Positions 27,418 through 35,280 of a stretch of 64,000 nucleotides of DNA are shown piece after piece. Made by a program: the position numbers and the translations under genes. Where the stretch lies: positions 62,001 through 126,000 of the forward strand of contig CAXXSE010000004.1 of NCBI GenBank assembly GCA_963664935.2, written 5' to 3'. Source of the stretch: G963664935 sp963664935. GTDB taxonomy: Bacteria; Pseudomonadota; Gammaproteobacteria; Methylococcales; G963664935. The first letter of the stretch is position 1; every line of letters starts with the position of its first letter. The notes under the pieces are model-generated. The model did no database searches, was not told where the DNA came from, and saw nothing but the letters and a program-made list of their open reading frames with translations.

Positions 27418-27757
27418 TCAGTTGGCATCGCGGCGCCCGGGCGGCCGCTTGGGTCGCCGGAAGAATTGGGTTTCTGGCGAGAGATCGCTCGCGCCATCGC
27501 GTGCGGCGAGGATCTCGAGCACGAGCTCCTCGATGCCTTCCGAGACGATGCGCCACGCGCTATCGCGATTCGGCCACGTGTCAACGGATCTAGCATCCTT
27601 TGGCAACGCTTGCAGTTCCCCGAACTGCGCGCGACTCCAGTTCGTGTCGCGGATGATCACAGGTACCACGCGCGCGGATCTGGCGGTCGTGCCACTGGGA
27701 GATCAGACCGCTGCGCTCGAGGATCTTGAGGTGCGTCTCCAGGTCGTTGTCAGTCAT
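27418..27757 (-). pseudogene. TIR-domain protein remnant with internal deletion
   Basis: ATG 27757 follows GGAGGATTC. The frame reads DNDLETHLKILERSGLISQW then HDRQIRA, which is the TIR segment before the first loop. It then jumps, in another frame, to VVPVIIRDTNWSRAQFGELQ, then ALPKDARSVDTWPNRDSAW and EGIEELV, the last strands and helix of TIR domains. The middle of the domain (normally IDEHL...ILLLVSSDFLAS) and the N-terminal VFxSYSH strand are missing. The deletion joins at a CGCGCG repeat. The gene is dead. It precedes the multi-TM gene on the same strand, which suggests they once formed a two-gene module. Confidence 0.75.
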
Positions 27758-27935
27758 GAATCCTCCAAAAAGAACCCGCTCCGTCGAGACGGGTCGTGTA
27801 TCGATCTTATTGGCCTTGGCCGCGATGACAATGTGCGTGCCGTTCAATCAACAGCGCAGGACCAAAGGAATCGCCACCGCTCGACCTGGAGCATCGGTGG
27901 CTCGATTGCTAGAAAATTTGATTCCGGGGGCGGGT

Positions 27936-28157
27936 TCATGAGGTGGGCGGAGCCGGGGATGGAGGGGGTTTATTGGTTAAGTCACCAACTGTTATGGTTC
28001 GAAGGTTTTTTACCGATTCTTGTGAAAAACGTTGTATTCGATCAATTGTTGGTTCTGGTGTTTCAAGTTTATTAAGAAAAATCAATGCAGCCATAAAAAC
28101 ACCTATGGCAAGCAATGCGTCTATTTCGAATAACTGACTTTTACGATTACGTCTCAA
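27936..28157 (-). CDS. 73-residue membrane protein with a pilin-like N-terminus
   Basis: MRRNRKSQLFEIDALLAIGV leads into FMAALIFLN: a short basic leader followed by one hydrophobic helix containing a Glu near its start, the arrangement of prepilin-like or archaeal class III signal-type proteins. The rest is short and ends in a proline-rich tail that may already be junction sequence with the GC-rich patch. The family is not recognised. Confidence 0.4.
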   Translation of the reverse strand: MRRNRKSQLFEIDALLAIGVFMAALIFLNKLETPEPTIDRIQRFSQESVKNLRTITVGDLTNKPPPSPAPPTS

Positions 28158-28236
28158 ACTACTTACCTCTTTTTAGATAATTTACAGCATATTCGTATTT
28201 AAAACTGTTGGTATAGAAATGAGAAAAAGATTATCG

Positions 28237-28446
28237 TTATTCTGTTGTTTTTTGCACTGTTTGAAATACTACGTACTGAGATGCGTTTCCGCCATTAGAA
28301 ACATATACAGTTCCTGGACTCCGTACACTTGTCACCTTTTTCCCGTTGGAGTCCATAAGATCAACTGGATTGTAATTTATTAGATCGGTTGGGGCAAATA
28401 AACCTAGGGGTCTACCATAGAATTTTAGAATCAAATCCAACATCAA
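28237..28446 (-). CDS. 69-residue hypothetical protein, likely a fragment
   Basis: The frame reads MMLDLILKFYGRPLGLFAPT and continues DLINYNPVDLMDSNGKKVTS, ending YVVFQTVQKTTE. It lies upstream of the pilin-like ORF on the same strand and has the same AT-rich composition. I see no domain. Its 5' side abuts a group II intron fragment. Confidence 0.35.
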   Translation of the reverse strand: MMLDLILKFYGRPLGLFAPTDLINYNPVDLMDSNGKKVTSVRSPGTVYVSNGGNASQYVVFQTVQKTTE

Positions 28447-28461
28447 AATGTTTTTTATTTG

Positions 28462-28795
28462 ATGGTGCGGGATGACTGTGGTGTGACTGGCATGGTAGTC
28501 AGCTAGCTGGTGAAAGTCCAGCCTTCACCCTGTGAGAAGGGAAGAAGTAGGCGAAAGCAAGGGTGCCCAAAGAAACTCTCAGTCTCTACCCAACAGGGAA
28601 TCACGGTGATTGAGAGCCAATGCGGGATCCGAAGGAAGCTCTAGCCAAATCGGTCACCTAAACGTAAGTGAACCTTCGTAAGGCGGCAACACAGGGGTAC
28701 GGTGCCCGCGACCACCGAAGCCCAATATTCTCATCGTAATGTGTTGTTGTATTGAAGGTAGGTAGATCGATAAACGGGTGACTATCTTACCCAGT
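28462..28795 (+). mobile_element. Group II intron 5' fragment (no intron-encoded protein)
   Basis: The segment contains AGCTGGTGAAAGTCCAGC, GCAAGGGTGCCC, ATGCGGGATCCGAAGGAAGC and GTGAACCTTCGTAAGGCGGC. These are domain I motifs of bacterial/archaeal group II introns; the last two are as I remember them from Methanosarcina- and cyanobacteria-type introns. There is no reverse transcriptase and no domain V hairpin in the following 180 bp, so the intron is truncated and inactive. Exact ends are uncertain. Confidence 0.65.
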
Positions 28796-28978
28796 GAAGG
28801 GCCGTCAGAAAAAAGGGGTCAGATCCTTTTTCAGTTCAGCCCACCAACATTTTGGGGCTTTGCCGGGTCCGGCAAATCTCCATGGCGGCGAGTGCCTTGC
28901 GATGAGAGGGCAGAAGCTGCCCTGCATATTGCGCCAGAAACTCGGCGCCAAAAGTCTTAATGATCGATGATAACAGTA

Positions 28979-29887
28979 TCATTTGACCTTCCCCCATTGG
29001 ATGGAGAAGCCATTCATCAATTCATTGATCCGGGTCTTTGTGTGAAGGTCTGTACTGGCTGTCAGGTGGGTATATTTGGCGGTGGTTAAGAGGCTCCTAT
29101 GGCCGAGGATTTTTTTGCACCTCAAGTAAGTCAACACCCGATTCAATCAGATGGGTGGCGTAACTGTGGCGTAGGCTGTGTGGGGTAATCTTTTTTTTAT
29201 CCCACAGGCGTCCACAAGCTTTTTCAGGGTCGTCTGGACGCCGCCACGATCCAGCGGTGTGGTCGCCGTATGACTGCCTTTCAGACCGCCTTTGCGATTC
29301 GGGAAGAGCAATACCGGATTGCGATGCACCGACCAGAAGCGACGGAGTATATCCACCGTGGCGTCGGGCAGCGGCACCAAGCGATCCTGATTGCCCTTGG
29401 CATCGCGGATATGCACCCGCTGACGCTCAGCATCGATATCACCGACCTCGAGGCGAAGTCCTTCACCGAGACGCAAGCCGAGACTGTAGACGGTAAAAAA
29501 GAACACCCGGTAGCTCAACTTGTGGGCCGCCATAAAGAGACGCGACGCTTCCTTAATGGTAACGATATCCGGTAAACGTGTGGTCCGCGGTGGCTTAATC
29601 AAATCAACGTTCACCCAGGGCTTATGGAGGACATGCTGATAGAAGAATTTGAGGCCATACAGGTCGAGCTTAACCGCGCTCCAGGAATGCGTACTGAGAA
29701 GATTCGAGAAATAATCCGTCAACTGCTGCTCTGAAAGATCATAAACTTGATGCTCAAAGTACAAGCCAATGCGACGAATGCCGCGCGAATAGGCCTCTAT
29801 CGTCTTAGGTTGAAGACCTTTAAGCCTAAGGTGTTGCAGTAACGTTTGATAATCGTACTTGAAATTTCTATTGAAGGGTGTTGTCAT
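28979..29887 (-). pseudogene. Tyrosine recombinase (XerC/D-like, IS91-associated type), two frameshifts
   Basis: The start at 29887 gives MTTPFNRNFKYDYQTLLQHL and a SAM-like N-terminal domain (LKGLQPKTIEAYSRGIRRIG). The catalytic part follows with Arg in YSLGLRLGEGLRLEV. In the A-run near 29190-29200 one base is missing; the true frame reads KKKITPHSLRHSYATHLIES. An extra A near 29115 shifts it again before LGHRSLLTTAKYTHLT with the catalytic Tyr. The frame ends at 28979. The extra domain that defines integron integrases is absent. This type commonly accompanies IS91-like transposases. Confidence 0.85.
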
Positions 29888-29892
29888 GACAC

Positions 29893-29946
29893 TGTAACCT
29901 CATATTCGTGGTTGAATACCCCTCGGTGCGAGGGGTTGAGGTTACA
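29893..29946. repeat. Nested hairpin upstream of the tyrosine recombinase
   Basis: TGTAACCTCA pairs with TGAGGTTACA, and inside it CCCCTCG pairs with CGAGGGG around a GTG loop. It lies 5 bp upstream of the recombinase start. It could be a crossover or terminus structure of the mobile unit, or an attenuator of the recombinase gene. The sequence does not decide between them. Confidence 0.6.
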
Positions 29947-29995
29947 TTTTATATTTAATCAGAGCCCGAGGTCTTTTCTCCGCGATAGCGGCTTC

Positions 29996-30122
29996 GTCCA
30001 ACCAGCGGGTCAACCCGGGCGGCGAACACGGTGGCGGTTTTAGATTCGGTGTTTTTTCGATACCACTCATTTCTCCAAACCCCGTAGTTTAATTCGCCGC
30101 CAGGTTACCCTTAACGTTAGAC
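29996..30122 (+). other. attC recombination site (integron cassette), upstream
   Basis: The site runs from GTCCAAC (RYYYAAC box) to GTTAGAC (GTTRRRY box), 127 bp. Between them the inner arms GGGTCAACCCGGGCGGCGAA and TTCGCCGCCAGGTTACCC fold on each other with a few unpaired bases, as expected for the folded single-strand substrate of integron integrases. It precedes the relBE-like gene pair in cassette orientation. Confidence 0.7.
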
Positions 30123-30179
30123 CTTTTCCCTTGAACGATGAGATAATCTCCAGCGCTAACCCCATAGTGGTGCTATACG

Positions 30180-30398
30180 ATGACAAATTTGCTTGAAAAA
30201 GCTATGACTGAAGTGAAAAATCTTTCTGATTCCGAGCAGGACGCTATAGCGGCACTTATCCTCGAAGAAATAAAAGATGAAGCGCTTTGGGATAAAGCGT
30301 TTGAAGAATCTCAAGATGCTTTATCTAAGCTTGCCGCAGAGGCGATAGCCGAGGATAGAGCAGGAAAGACCAAAGACCTTGATCCTGAAAAACTGTGA
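30180..30398 (+). CDS. Antitoxin of a RelBE/ParDE-like module (integron cassette)
   Basis: A 72-residue acidic helical protein (MTNLLEKAMTEVKNLSDSEQ, then DAIAALILEEIKDEALWDKA, ending DLDPEKL), typical of the antitoxins paired with small RelE-like toxins. Its stop overlaps the toxin start (GTGA at 30395-30398). It lies between two attC sites, so it is the first gene of a mobile cassette. Confidence 0.8.
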   Translation: MTNLLEKAMTEVKNLSDSEQDAIAALILEEIKDEALWDKAFEESQDALSKLAAEAIAEDRAGKTKDLDPEKL

Positions 30399-30655
30399 AG
30401 TCGCGAACAACGGGACAATTTCGGAAAGCATCCGCCAATTTACCCAAAGAAGTTCAAGACCAAGCGCGCGAAGCATATCGGAAATTTAATCAAAATCCTT
30501 GGCACCCCAGCTTACGCTTCAAACAAGTTCATACGAAATCACCAGTTTACTCGGCTCGTATAAGTCAAGGTTATCGAGCGGTGGGCCAACGAAATGAAGA
30601 TAGCATAGTCTGGTTCTGGATTGGCTCGCACGGCGATTATGACAAACTATTATAG
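30395..30655 (+). CDS. RelE/ParE-superfamily toxin (integron cassette)
   Basis: An 86-residue basic protein starting at GTG 30395. It has the helical FRKASANLPKEVQDQAREAY, then HPSLRFKQVH, YSARISQGYRAVGQR and the final strand VWFWIGSHGDYDKLL, the usual RelE-like core. It is coupled to the antitoxin by a 4-bp overlap. An attC site begins 16 bp after its stop. Confidence 0.82.
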   Translation: MKSRTTGQFRKASANLPKEVQDQAREAYRKFNQNPWHPSLRFKQVHTKSPVYSARISQGYRAVGQRNEDSIVWFWIGSHGDYDKLL

Positions 30656-30670
30656 CAGCTATAGTGAGAG

Positions 30671-30733
30671 GTCTAACGAATAAGGTTAGATTGTGTGAGT
30701 GAAGCGAACCACAATCTGAACCGTTTGTTGGAC
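30671..30733 (+). other. attC recombination site, downstream of the toxin-antitoxin cassette
   Basis: The site begins GTCTAAC and ends GTTGGAC, matching RYYYAAC and GTTRRRY. GGTTAGATTGTG in the left half pairs with CACAATCTGAACC in the right half over 12 bp, with a single extrahelical G in the right half. That asymmetric bulge is a hallmark of real attC sites. It is 63 bp long, within the normal range. Confidence 0.85.
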
Positions 30734-31000
30734 AAGCCCGTCGGTTATGATCCAGTTTCTCTATGAAAATATCTTTTTGAGTCTCGCTGCCTCTCAAGGC
30801 TTACGGTGACCCGCAAACCTCAAAATTCAGCGAATACGGTTGCTATTGCAGCAACGCGTGGCAAGAATGCCTTCTAGTGAGGCCAGTTCCGCCTATTTTA
30901 CCCCTTTTTTAGACAAGCGGGTTCCTCAGCGCTATACACTGAATTTAAATCCATCCGCAGGGGTGATAGCGTTTACATGATCAATGGCTCCAGCGTATGA

Positions 31001-31544
31001 TCATGTCGGTACCGCCACCTTCCATGGGAACAGCGGAGGAACCCGTGTTTTGATAATCTTCATCGGACCACCGCAACACCGACAGGTCAGTGTGGGTCGT
31101 TTTCTAAGCCATGCCAATGCTCGGCCTAGATCCAGTTTGAGTAAATACTGAAGCAACTGTATCGAGTGTTTGCTATTGGGGTGCAAAAAACCGAAATTCC
31201 TAGCCCGTCTAAACCTTTTGGGTAGGGCATGCTGGAGGATCAACCACAAAAATTGCGGGCCGGAAACGGTCTTAAGCTCAATCTGCTGGGTCTTGCTATT
31301 TGGGTAGCGAAAAGTCACTCGACCCGCCTCACAAGCGACAATATCCTTTTCCTGGATCACGCCGCGATAGAGGTAACGACCCAGATAGATCAACGCCTTC
31401 TCACCGGAGCCGACCGATTTGCAATCCACGACCCACTCTTCAGGGTGTCTAGTCGGTAGCGCAAGTCCCGCCTGGGTCATTTCCTCAAGCATCTAAGCGC
31501 GAAATACTTTGGCTAGTGCCTGATGGTTGAACAGGTAACCGCTT
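31001..31544 (-). pseudogene. IS91-family transposase, C-terminal part (split by IS21)
   Basis: Downstream of the IS21 element the minus strand reads SGYLFNHQALAKVFRA, then TAG, then MLEEMTQAGLALPTRHPEEW and the Y2 transposase C-terminal region with IYLGRYLYRGVIQ, HALPKRFRRARNFGFLHP and TCRCCGGPMKII. The in-frame TAG replaces a sense codon in the family (FRAKMLE). The N-terminal part lies at 34077-34317 on the other side of the IS21 insertion. Confidence 0.85.
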
Positions 31545-31720
31545 ATCTAATGTCAATTACTCTGGCCGGTCGGCGTAAATTATCTTGGCCGGTTTTTAAG
31601 TGTTGTTATTTATCTCATGTTTTTTCCCTCTGGTAGGTTTTGTTGCCGGGGTTGGCGTAACGGAAGGAGCCCGTAGGGCGACTGGAGTTACGCCAACCCC
31701 GGCGGGCGCCGTTGAAGGTG

Positions 31721-32473
31721 CTATTTTTTGGCCATGGCGGCTTTTTTTCGGTAACTTTGTCCGTGTAGTTCGATAATTGTCGCGTGATGGACCAGGCGGT
31801 CAATTGCAGCCACAGGCATCATGCTGTCCGCGAAAATCTGATCCCAGTCACTAAACGTTTGGTTGGCCGTGATGATAAGACTTCCCGTTTCATAGCGGTG
31901 GGCAATAAACTCAAACAATACCTGGGTCTCTCCATCACTGCGTTTAACGTAACCCAGATCATCCAGAATGATGAGTCTATACTTATCGAGTTTGTGTAGG
32001 TGACTTTCCAGGCAATACCCGTCTCTGGCGCGTTGCAGCTCTTGCACCAATGCGGTTGCTGGGTAATGCCGTACACGCACGCCTTGTTCTATCAGTCGTG
32101 CTCCGATAGCACAGGCCGGGTGCGTTTTGCCCAGGCCACTCGCGCCAAACAACAAAAGGTTCCATGCCTGTGATATCCAGTCAACGTTGTTAGACAGTGC
32201 CTCGATTTGTGCACGGTTTATGCCTTTATCCTGGTCAAAGTCGAAGCTGGGCAGCGTTTTCCCAGCGGGCAGTTTTGATTCTTTGTGGTAGCCGGCCAAT
32301 CGCCGGGAATGACGATGGGTGATTTCCAGTTCACACAATGCACTGAGAAATTGCTCATGGCTCCATTTCCGTGCTTTGTCACTGCTGGCAAGCTCCGCCC
32401 AGTGGCGGCCAATGGTTGCAAGCCTCAGCTCTTTGAGCATGACCGGTAAGCTTGTACAGGTAGACATTAGCAT
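31721..32473 (-). CDS. istB: IS21 helper ATPase IstB
   Basis: A 250-residue AAA+ protein with Walker A FGASGLGKTH, Walker B RLIILDDLGYV and the sensor region SLIITANQTFSDW. IstB loads and regulates the IstA transposase. It overlaps the istA 3' end by 7 bp. The TH in place of the usual TH/TS after GKT is within family variation. The frame is intact. Confidence 0.92.
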   Translation of the reverse strand: MLMSTCTSLPVMLKELRLATIGRHWAELASSDKARKWSHEQFLSALCELEITHRHSRRLAGYHKESKLPAGKTLPSFDFDQDKGINRAQIEALSNNVDWISQAWNLLLFGASGLGKTHPACAIGARLIEQGVRVRHYPATALVQELQRARDGYCLESHLHKLDKYRLIILDDLGYVKRSDGETQVLFEFIAHRYETGSLIITANQTFSDWDQIFADSMMPVAAIDRLVHHATIIELHGQSYRKKAAMAKK

Positions 32474-33981
32474 GCTCCCGAAGAGCTGAGCAGCGCCTCA
32501 TAGTCGTCCAGGGCGTGTTGTTCGACGTCAACGCTGGGGTGTGGCTGCGCTTTTCCCTCAAATCGTTTTTCTAGCGTGCACACGCCTGGCAAGTCGTCCG
32601 GCTCCGCTCGTTTCATCAGGTATTCACCGAGTGTCTTCTCGCAATCAGCTCGTGCGGCCAATGCCAGTATACCCACCATCCATTTACAGGCCGCTCGTGG
32701 TTCCATGCGTTCATCGGCGATTCGCCACAGTTTCCGGTAATTGTCGTTTGGCAGAAGGTCATCGCGCAACATGGAGCACCGAAAGGCTTGTGGCTTTTTC
32801 GCCAAGTTGCCGATCAGATGACGATAGTCGATCTGACGGGCTCGCTCACGGCCTTTGGGATGATGATTGCGCGGCAACTCCAGTACCGCACTGGACCCTA
32901 AATAACCTTTGAGATGATCATCATAAAGATGAATGCGCAACCTTGAACCGACCAGTCGGGAGGGCACCGTATAAAGCACTCTCTTGACCTCGATAGTGCC
33001 GGTGCTGCTGACAGCGGCAATGCACTCGGTGTAATCGGCACTGCGATGACAGGGCAGTGCGCCAAGAGATGCCCGTTCCACCTTGATCCGGTCCTGGTGG
33101 CGTCGGTTGATGCCATCCGTTACCGTGTTCAGAAACGTCTGATAGTCGCTGAGGGTATCAAAATCACGTGACCCACGAAGCAATAAGGCTTGTTCGATAC
33201 GCCACTTGAGATGCCCGTGTGGTGACTCGACGGAGTCATTCTCGTGGCCACGTCCTCGGTTATTTCGCGTCGCTTTCATGCCATAGTTCTGGCACAGATC
33301 GGCGTACCGTGATGTGATGTCCTTTTTCTCGTCTTGATCCAGGTTCTTGAAGGCCGCGGATAGGCTGTCCGTTCGGTGTTCCTTCGGGCTGCCACCCAGG
33401 CGCCACAGCGCTTCTTGTAATCCCGTCGCCAGGGCCGTGAAGCTTTCTCCGCCCAGTACCGCCATCGCGTAACACCATCCGGAAAAGGCCAACCTGAAAT
33501 GGTAAATCAAGTGTTTGAGTGGCTTGTTGCCTAGAGTGATCGCCTCACTCTTTAGCTGAGTGAAATCAGACAAGCCCTGCAGACCCGGTGGGTGTTCTTG
33601 CAGAAAAACAACGTCCTGTTCCTTGCCGTATTTGGCCTTCCACAGCTGCACACGCCTTTGCAACGTGCGTTTCTTGGAGTCAGGATAGCGCTCTGGATCA
33701 CGTTCTTGCAGCATCTCAAGCAACGTTGTGGCCGATAGATTGGGTGCGTTCTTGAGTTTGCCGACGAGTTCGCTGTCCCAAACCTCGGTAAAAGGGTCAT
33801 CGCGCGTACGCCAATGTCGCATTGGCCGCTTGCCTACCTGCAGCTGTCGTTTATCGATCCGCCGACCGCTACGCACAGATATCCCTGCAACCGCACTCGA
33901 TGTCTCCTGTGTCTTGTTTTCGTTTCTCGTTTTCATGTACAAATTAACCTGTTGTTCGTTGATTCTTTTTCCCGGCATCAC
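32467..33981 (-). CDS. istA: IS21 transposase IstA
   Basis: A 504-residue DDE transposase. The N-terminal region is basic (SGRRIDKRQLQVGKRPMRHW). The catalytic core has GLSDFTQLKSEAITLG, EHRTDSLSAAFKN and RGRGHENDSVESPHGHLK with the final Glu. The C-terminal part resembles the Mu transposase C domain (LYTVPSRLVGSRLRIHLYDD). It is intact and coupled to istB. Confidence 0.92.
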   Translation of the reverse strand: MMPGKRINEQQVNLYMKTRNENKTQETSSAVAGISVRSGRRIDKRQLQVGKRPMRHWRTRDDPFTEVWDSELVGKLKNAPNLSATTLLEMLQERDPERYPDSKKRTLQRRVQLWKAKYGKEQDVVFLQEHPPGLQGLSDFTQLKSEAITLGNKPLKHLIYHFRLAFSGWCYAMAVLGGESFTALATGLQEALWRLGGSPKEHRTDSLSAAFKNLDQDEKKDITSRYADLCQNYGMKATRNNRGRGHENDSVESPHGHLKWRIEQALLLRGSRDFDTLSDYQTFLNTVTDGINRRHQDRIKVERASLGALPCHRSADYTECIAAVSSTGTIEVKRVLYTVPSRLVGSRLRIHLYDDHLKGYLGSSAVLELPRNHHPKGRERARQIDYRHLIGNLAKKPQAFRCSMLRDDLLPNDNYRKLWRIADERMEPRAACKWMVGILALAARADCEKTLGEYLMKRAEPDDLPGVCTLEKRFEGKAQPHPSVDVEQHALDDYEALLSSSGAC

Positions 33982-34076
33982 GCACTCTCTAAATCAGAAA
34001 AGTAATGCCAGGAACCCTATCAGAATACCGGCCAGGATAATTGTCGCCGACCGGCCAGGATAATTGTCACTCAATA

Positions 34077-34317
34077 AACCGCTTTTGGTTTTGATCTTGT
34101 TTTTGACTTTAGGCTTGTTTTTCTTGGTTCGCCAAAGTTTATTCAACGCATCAATCGCCGCCGCGGGCATGATCATATGCACATGGGGATGAAAATCCAG
34201 ACAGCGAGAATGGGTGTGTAAAACAGCAATAGCGCCCGGAATCCCCTGAAGCTGTTTGTCGTTTTGACTAAAGGTTCGCAGTGTATCCCAACAGCATTGG
34301 ATCATCGTCGAATACAT
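34077..34317 (-). pseudogene. IS91-family transposase, central part (5' truncated)
   Basis: The minus strand reads MIQCCWDTLRTFSQNDKQLQ, then GAIAVLHTHSRCLDFHPHVH with the HxH of HUH/Y2 nucleases, then MIMPAAAIDALNKLWRTKK and KTKSGL, where the IS21 target duplication begins. Joined to 31001-31544 it continues SGYLFNHQ. The N-terminal zinc-binding part is missing; the upstream sequence is a group II intron fragment. Confidence 0.85.
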
Positions 34318-34339
34318 CTGGCGTTGACCCTATATGTAG

Positions 34340-34565
34340 TTTATTCACCACGTCCCTGTGGTTCCCCCTTCGGGCCAGCTAAAGCTGTTCAAATTCGTTC
34401 CTGACGAATTTGTCTGTCCGTTGGCTCGCAGGTTTGCACTTAGGCTTCTTTCAGCGGGTCGGTCGCCCTTCCGCACCTTGCCCTCGGCTAGTACTTTTAA
34501 AGTTGTAAAGTATAACTCCTTTCTGGATAATGTACAGGGGACTTGCACCCCATAAAATCATGCCC
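34340..34565 (-). mobile_element. Group II intron 5' fragment on the minus strand
   Basis: Read on the minus strand the segment contains GGGGTGCAAGTCCCC, TAGCCGAGGGCAAGGTGCGG, CTGAAAGAAGCCTAAGTGC, ACCTGCGAGCCAACGGACAG and GAACAGCTTTAGCTGGCCCG, in the order seen in domain I of bacterial group II introns. No intron-encoded protein follows; the IS91 remnant begins about 20 bp beyond. It is a truncated, inactive copy of a class distinct from the one at 28462-28795. Confidence 0.6.
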
Positions 34566-34583
34566 ATGCCGGGCACACACAAG

Positions 34584-34650
34584 GCAATAGTTCGGAATTT
34601 TAAAAGCTTCGGCCAAAAAACGGCCTCCACTTTTAAAATCCGCACATTGC
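34584..34650. repeat. Long imperfect hairpin upstream of a toxin-antitoxin pair
   Basis: GCAATAG / CATTGC, CGGAATTTTAAAAG / CTTTTAAAATCCG and GGCC / GGCC form a 67-bp imperfect stem around an AAAAAA loop, with several bulges. It resembles an attC stem, but the canonical RYYYAAC and GTTRRRY boxes are not present at its ends. It could be a degraded cassette site or another mobile-element end. Confidence 0.5.
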
Positions 34651-34699
34651 GTCGTTATGCGCAATAGGTGAATCAAGGCAAGATACGCTAGAGGTGAAT

Positions 34700-34909
34700 A
34701 TGAGTATCCCAAAGAAAATAGTTGATAGTATAAAGATGTTACCGAAGTCAAAACAAATAGAGATATTTGATTTCGTGGAGTATCTAAAACAAAAAACAGA
34801 AAAAGAAGCAGATAAGGATTGGTCTGGTTTGTCCATTGCATCAGCAATGAGAGGAATGGAAGCAGAGGAATCTCCTTACTCACAAAATGATCTTAAGGAG
34901 ATTTATTGA
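34700..34909 (+). CDS. Antitoxin of a PemK/MazF-like module
   Basis: A 69-residue protein from ATG 34700 behind GAGG (GTG 34694 is an alternative). It reads MSIPKKIVDSIKMLPKSKQI, EIFDFVEYLKQKTEK and an acidic tail, like DUF2281-type antitoxins. Its TGA overlaps the start of the toxin gene. Confidence 0.7.
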   Translation: MSIPKKIVDSIKMLPKSKQIEIFDFVEYLKQKTEKEADKDWSGLSIASAMRGMEAEESPYSQNDLKEIY

Positions 34910-35255
34910 TGATTTCAGAGGGGCAAATCGTGCTTTTCAAATTTCCACAAACCAACCAGGACAAAGGGAAACTACGCCCGCACTTGTTCTTAGAAGGGTG
35001 CTCGGAAAATACAATGATTGGCTCATTTGCATGATTTCTTCCCAGATACATCAATACGTTCCAGATATTGACGAAGAAATTACCTCAAGTGAGCCAGACT
35101 TTCAGGAATCTGGCCTGAAACAGCCGAGTATTATCAGAGTTAGCAGGCTTGCGGTTGTGGAAGAAGGTATTCTGATTGGCAAGTTGGGACAAATAGAGAG
35201 TGCACGACTTATTAGGTTGAAAATAAATCTTTGCAATTGGATCAAGAGCGCTTAA
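34909..35255 (+). pseudogene. PemK/MazF-like toxin with a one-base frameshift
   Basis: ATG 34909 gives MISEGQIVLFKFPQTNQDKG and KLRP, then the frame is lost near 34978; one added base (CGCCCGGCA) would read RPALVLRRVLGKYNDW and continue to LRLKINLCNWIKSA in the downstream frame. The family positions (FPQT, RPALVL, SRLAVV) support a PemK-like fold. As given, the toxin is inactive while the antitoxin is intact. Confidence 0.75.
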
Positions 35256-35280
35256 CAAGCCAAATGTTGTGTCAAGTTAA

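Larger units (their letters stand above)
31545..34076 (-). mobile_element. IS21-family insertion sequence, 2532 bp with 8-bp target duplication
   Basis: AACCGCTT is present on both sides (31537-31544 and 34077-34084), a perfect 8-bp target duplication. The ends are imperfect inverted repeats containing CTGGCCGGTCGGCG, followed by a second CTTGGCCGG- or CCTGGCCGG-type repeat, the multi-repeat ends typical of IS21. It carries istA and istB on the minus strand. It inserted inside an IS91-type transposase gene and looks structurally complete. Confidence 0.9.

Noticed and set aside
27224..28075. 283-residue plus-strand open frame in the GC-rich patch
   Set aside because: It lies opposite the TIR remnant and the start of the multi-TM gene; high GC leaves antisense frames open. 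It shows no family features.
28979..29887. Tyrosine recombinase as an integron integrase, given its position next to attC
   Set aside because: The IntI-specific insertion before the second catalytic box is absent, and the sequence resembles recombinases associated with IS91-like elements.
34584..34650. Long hairpin as a third attC site
   Set aside because: The stem is convincing, but the RYYYAAC and GTTRRRY boxes are missing at its ends.
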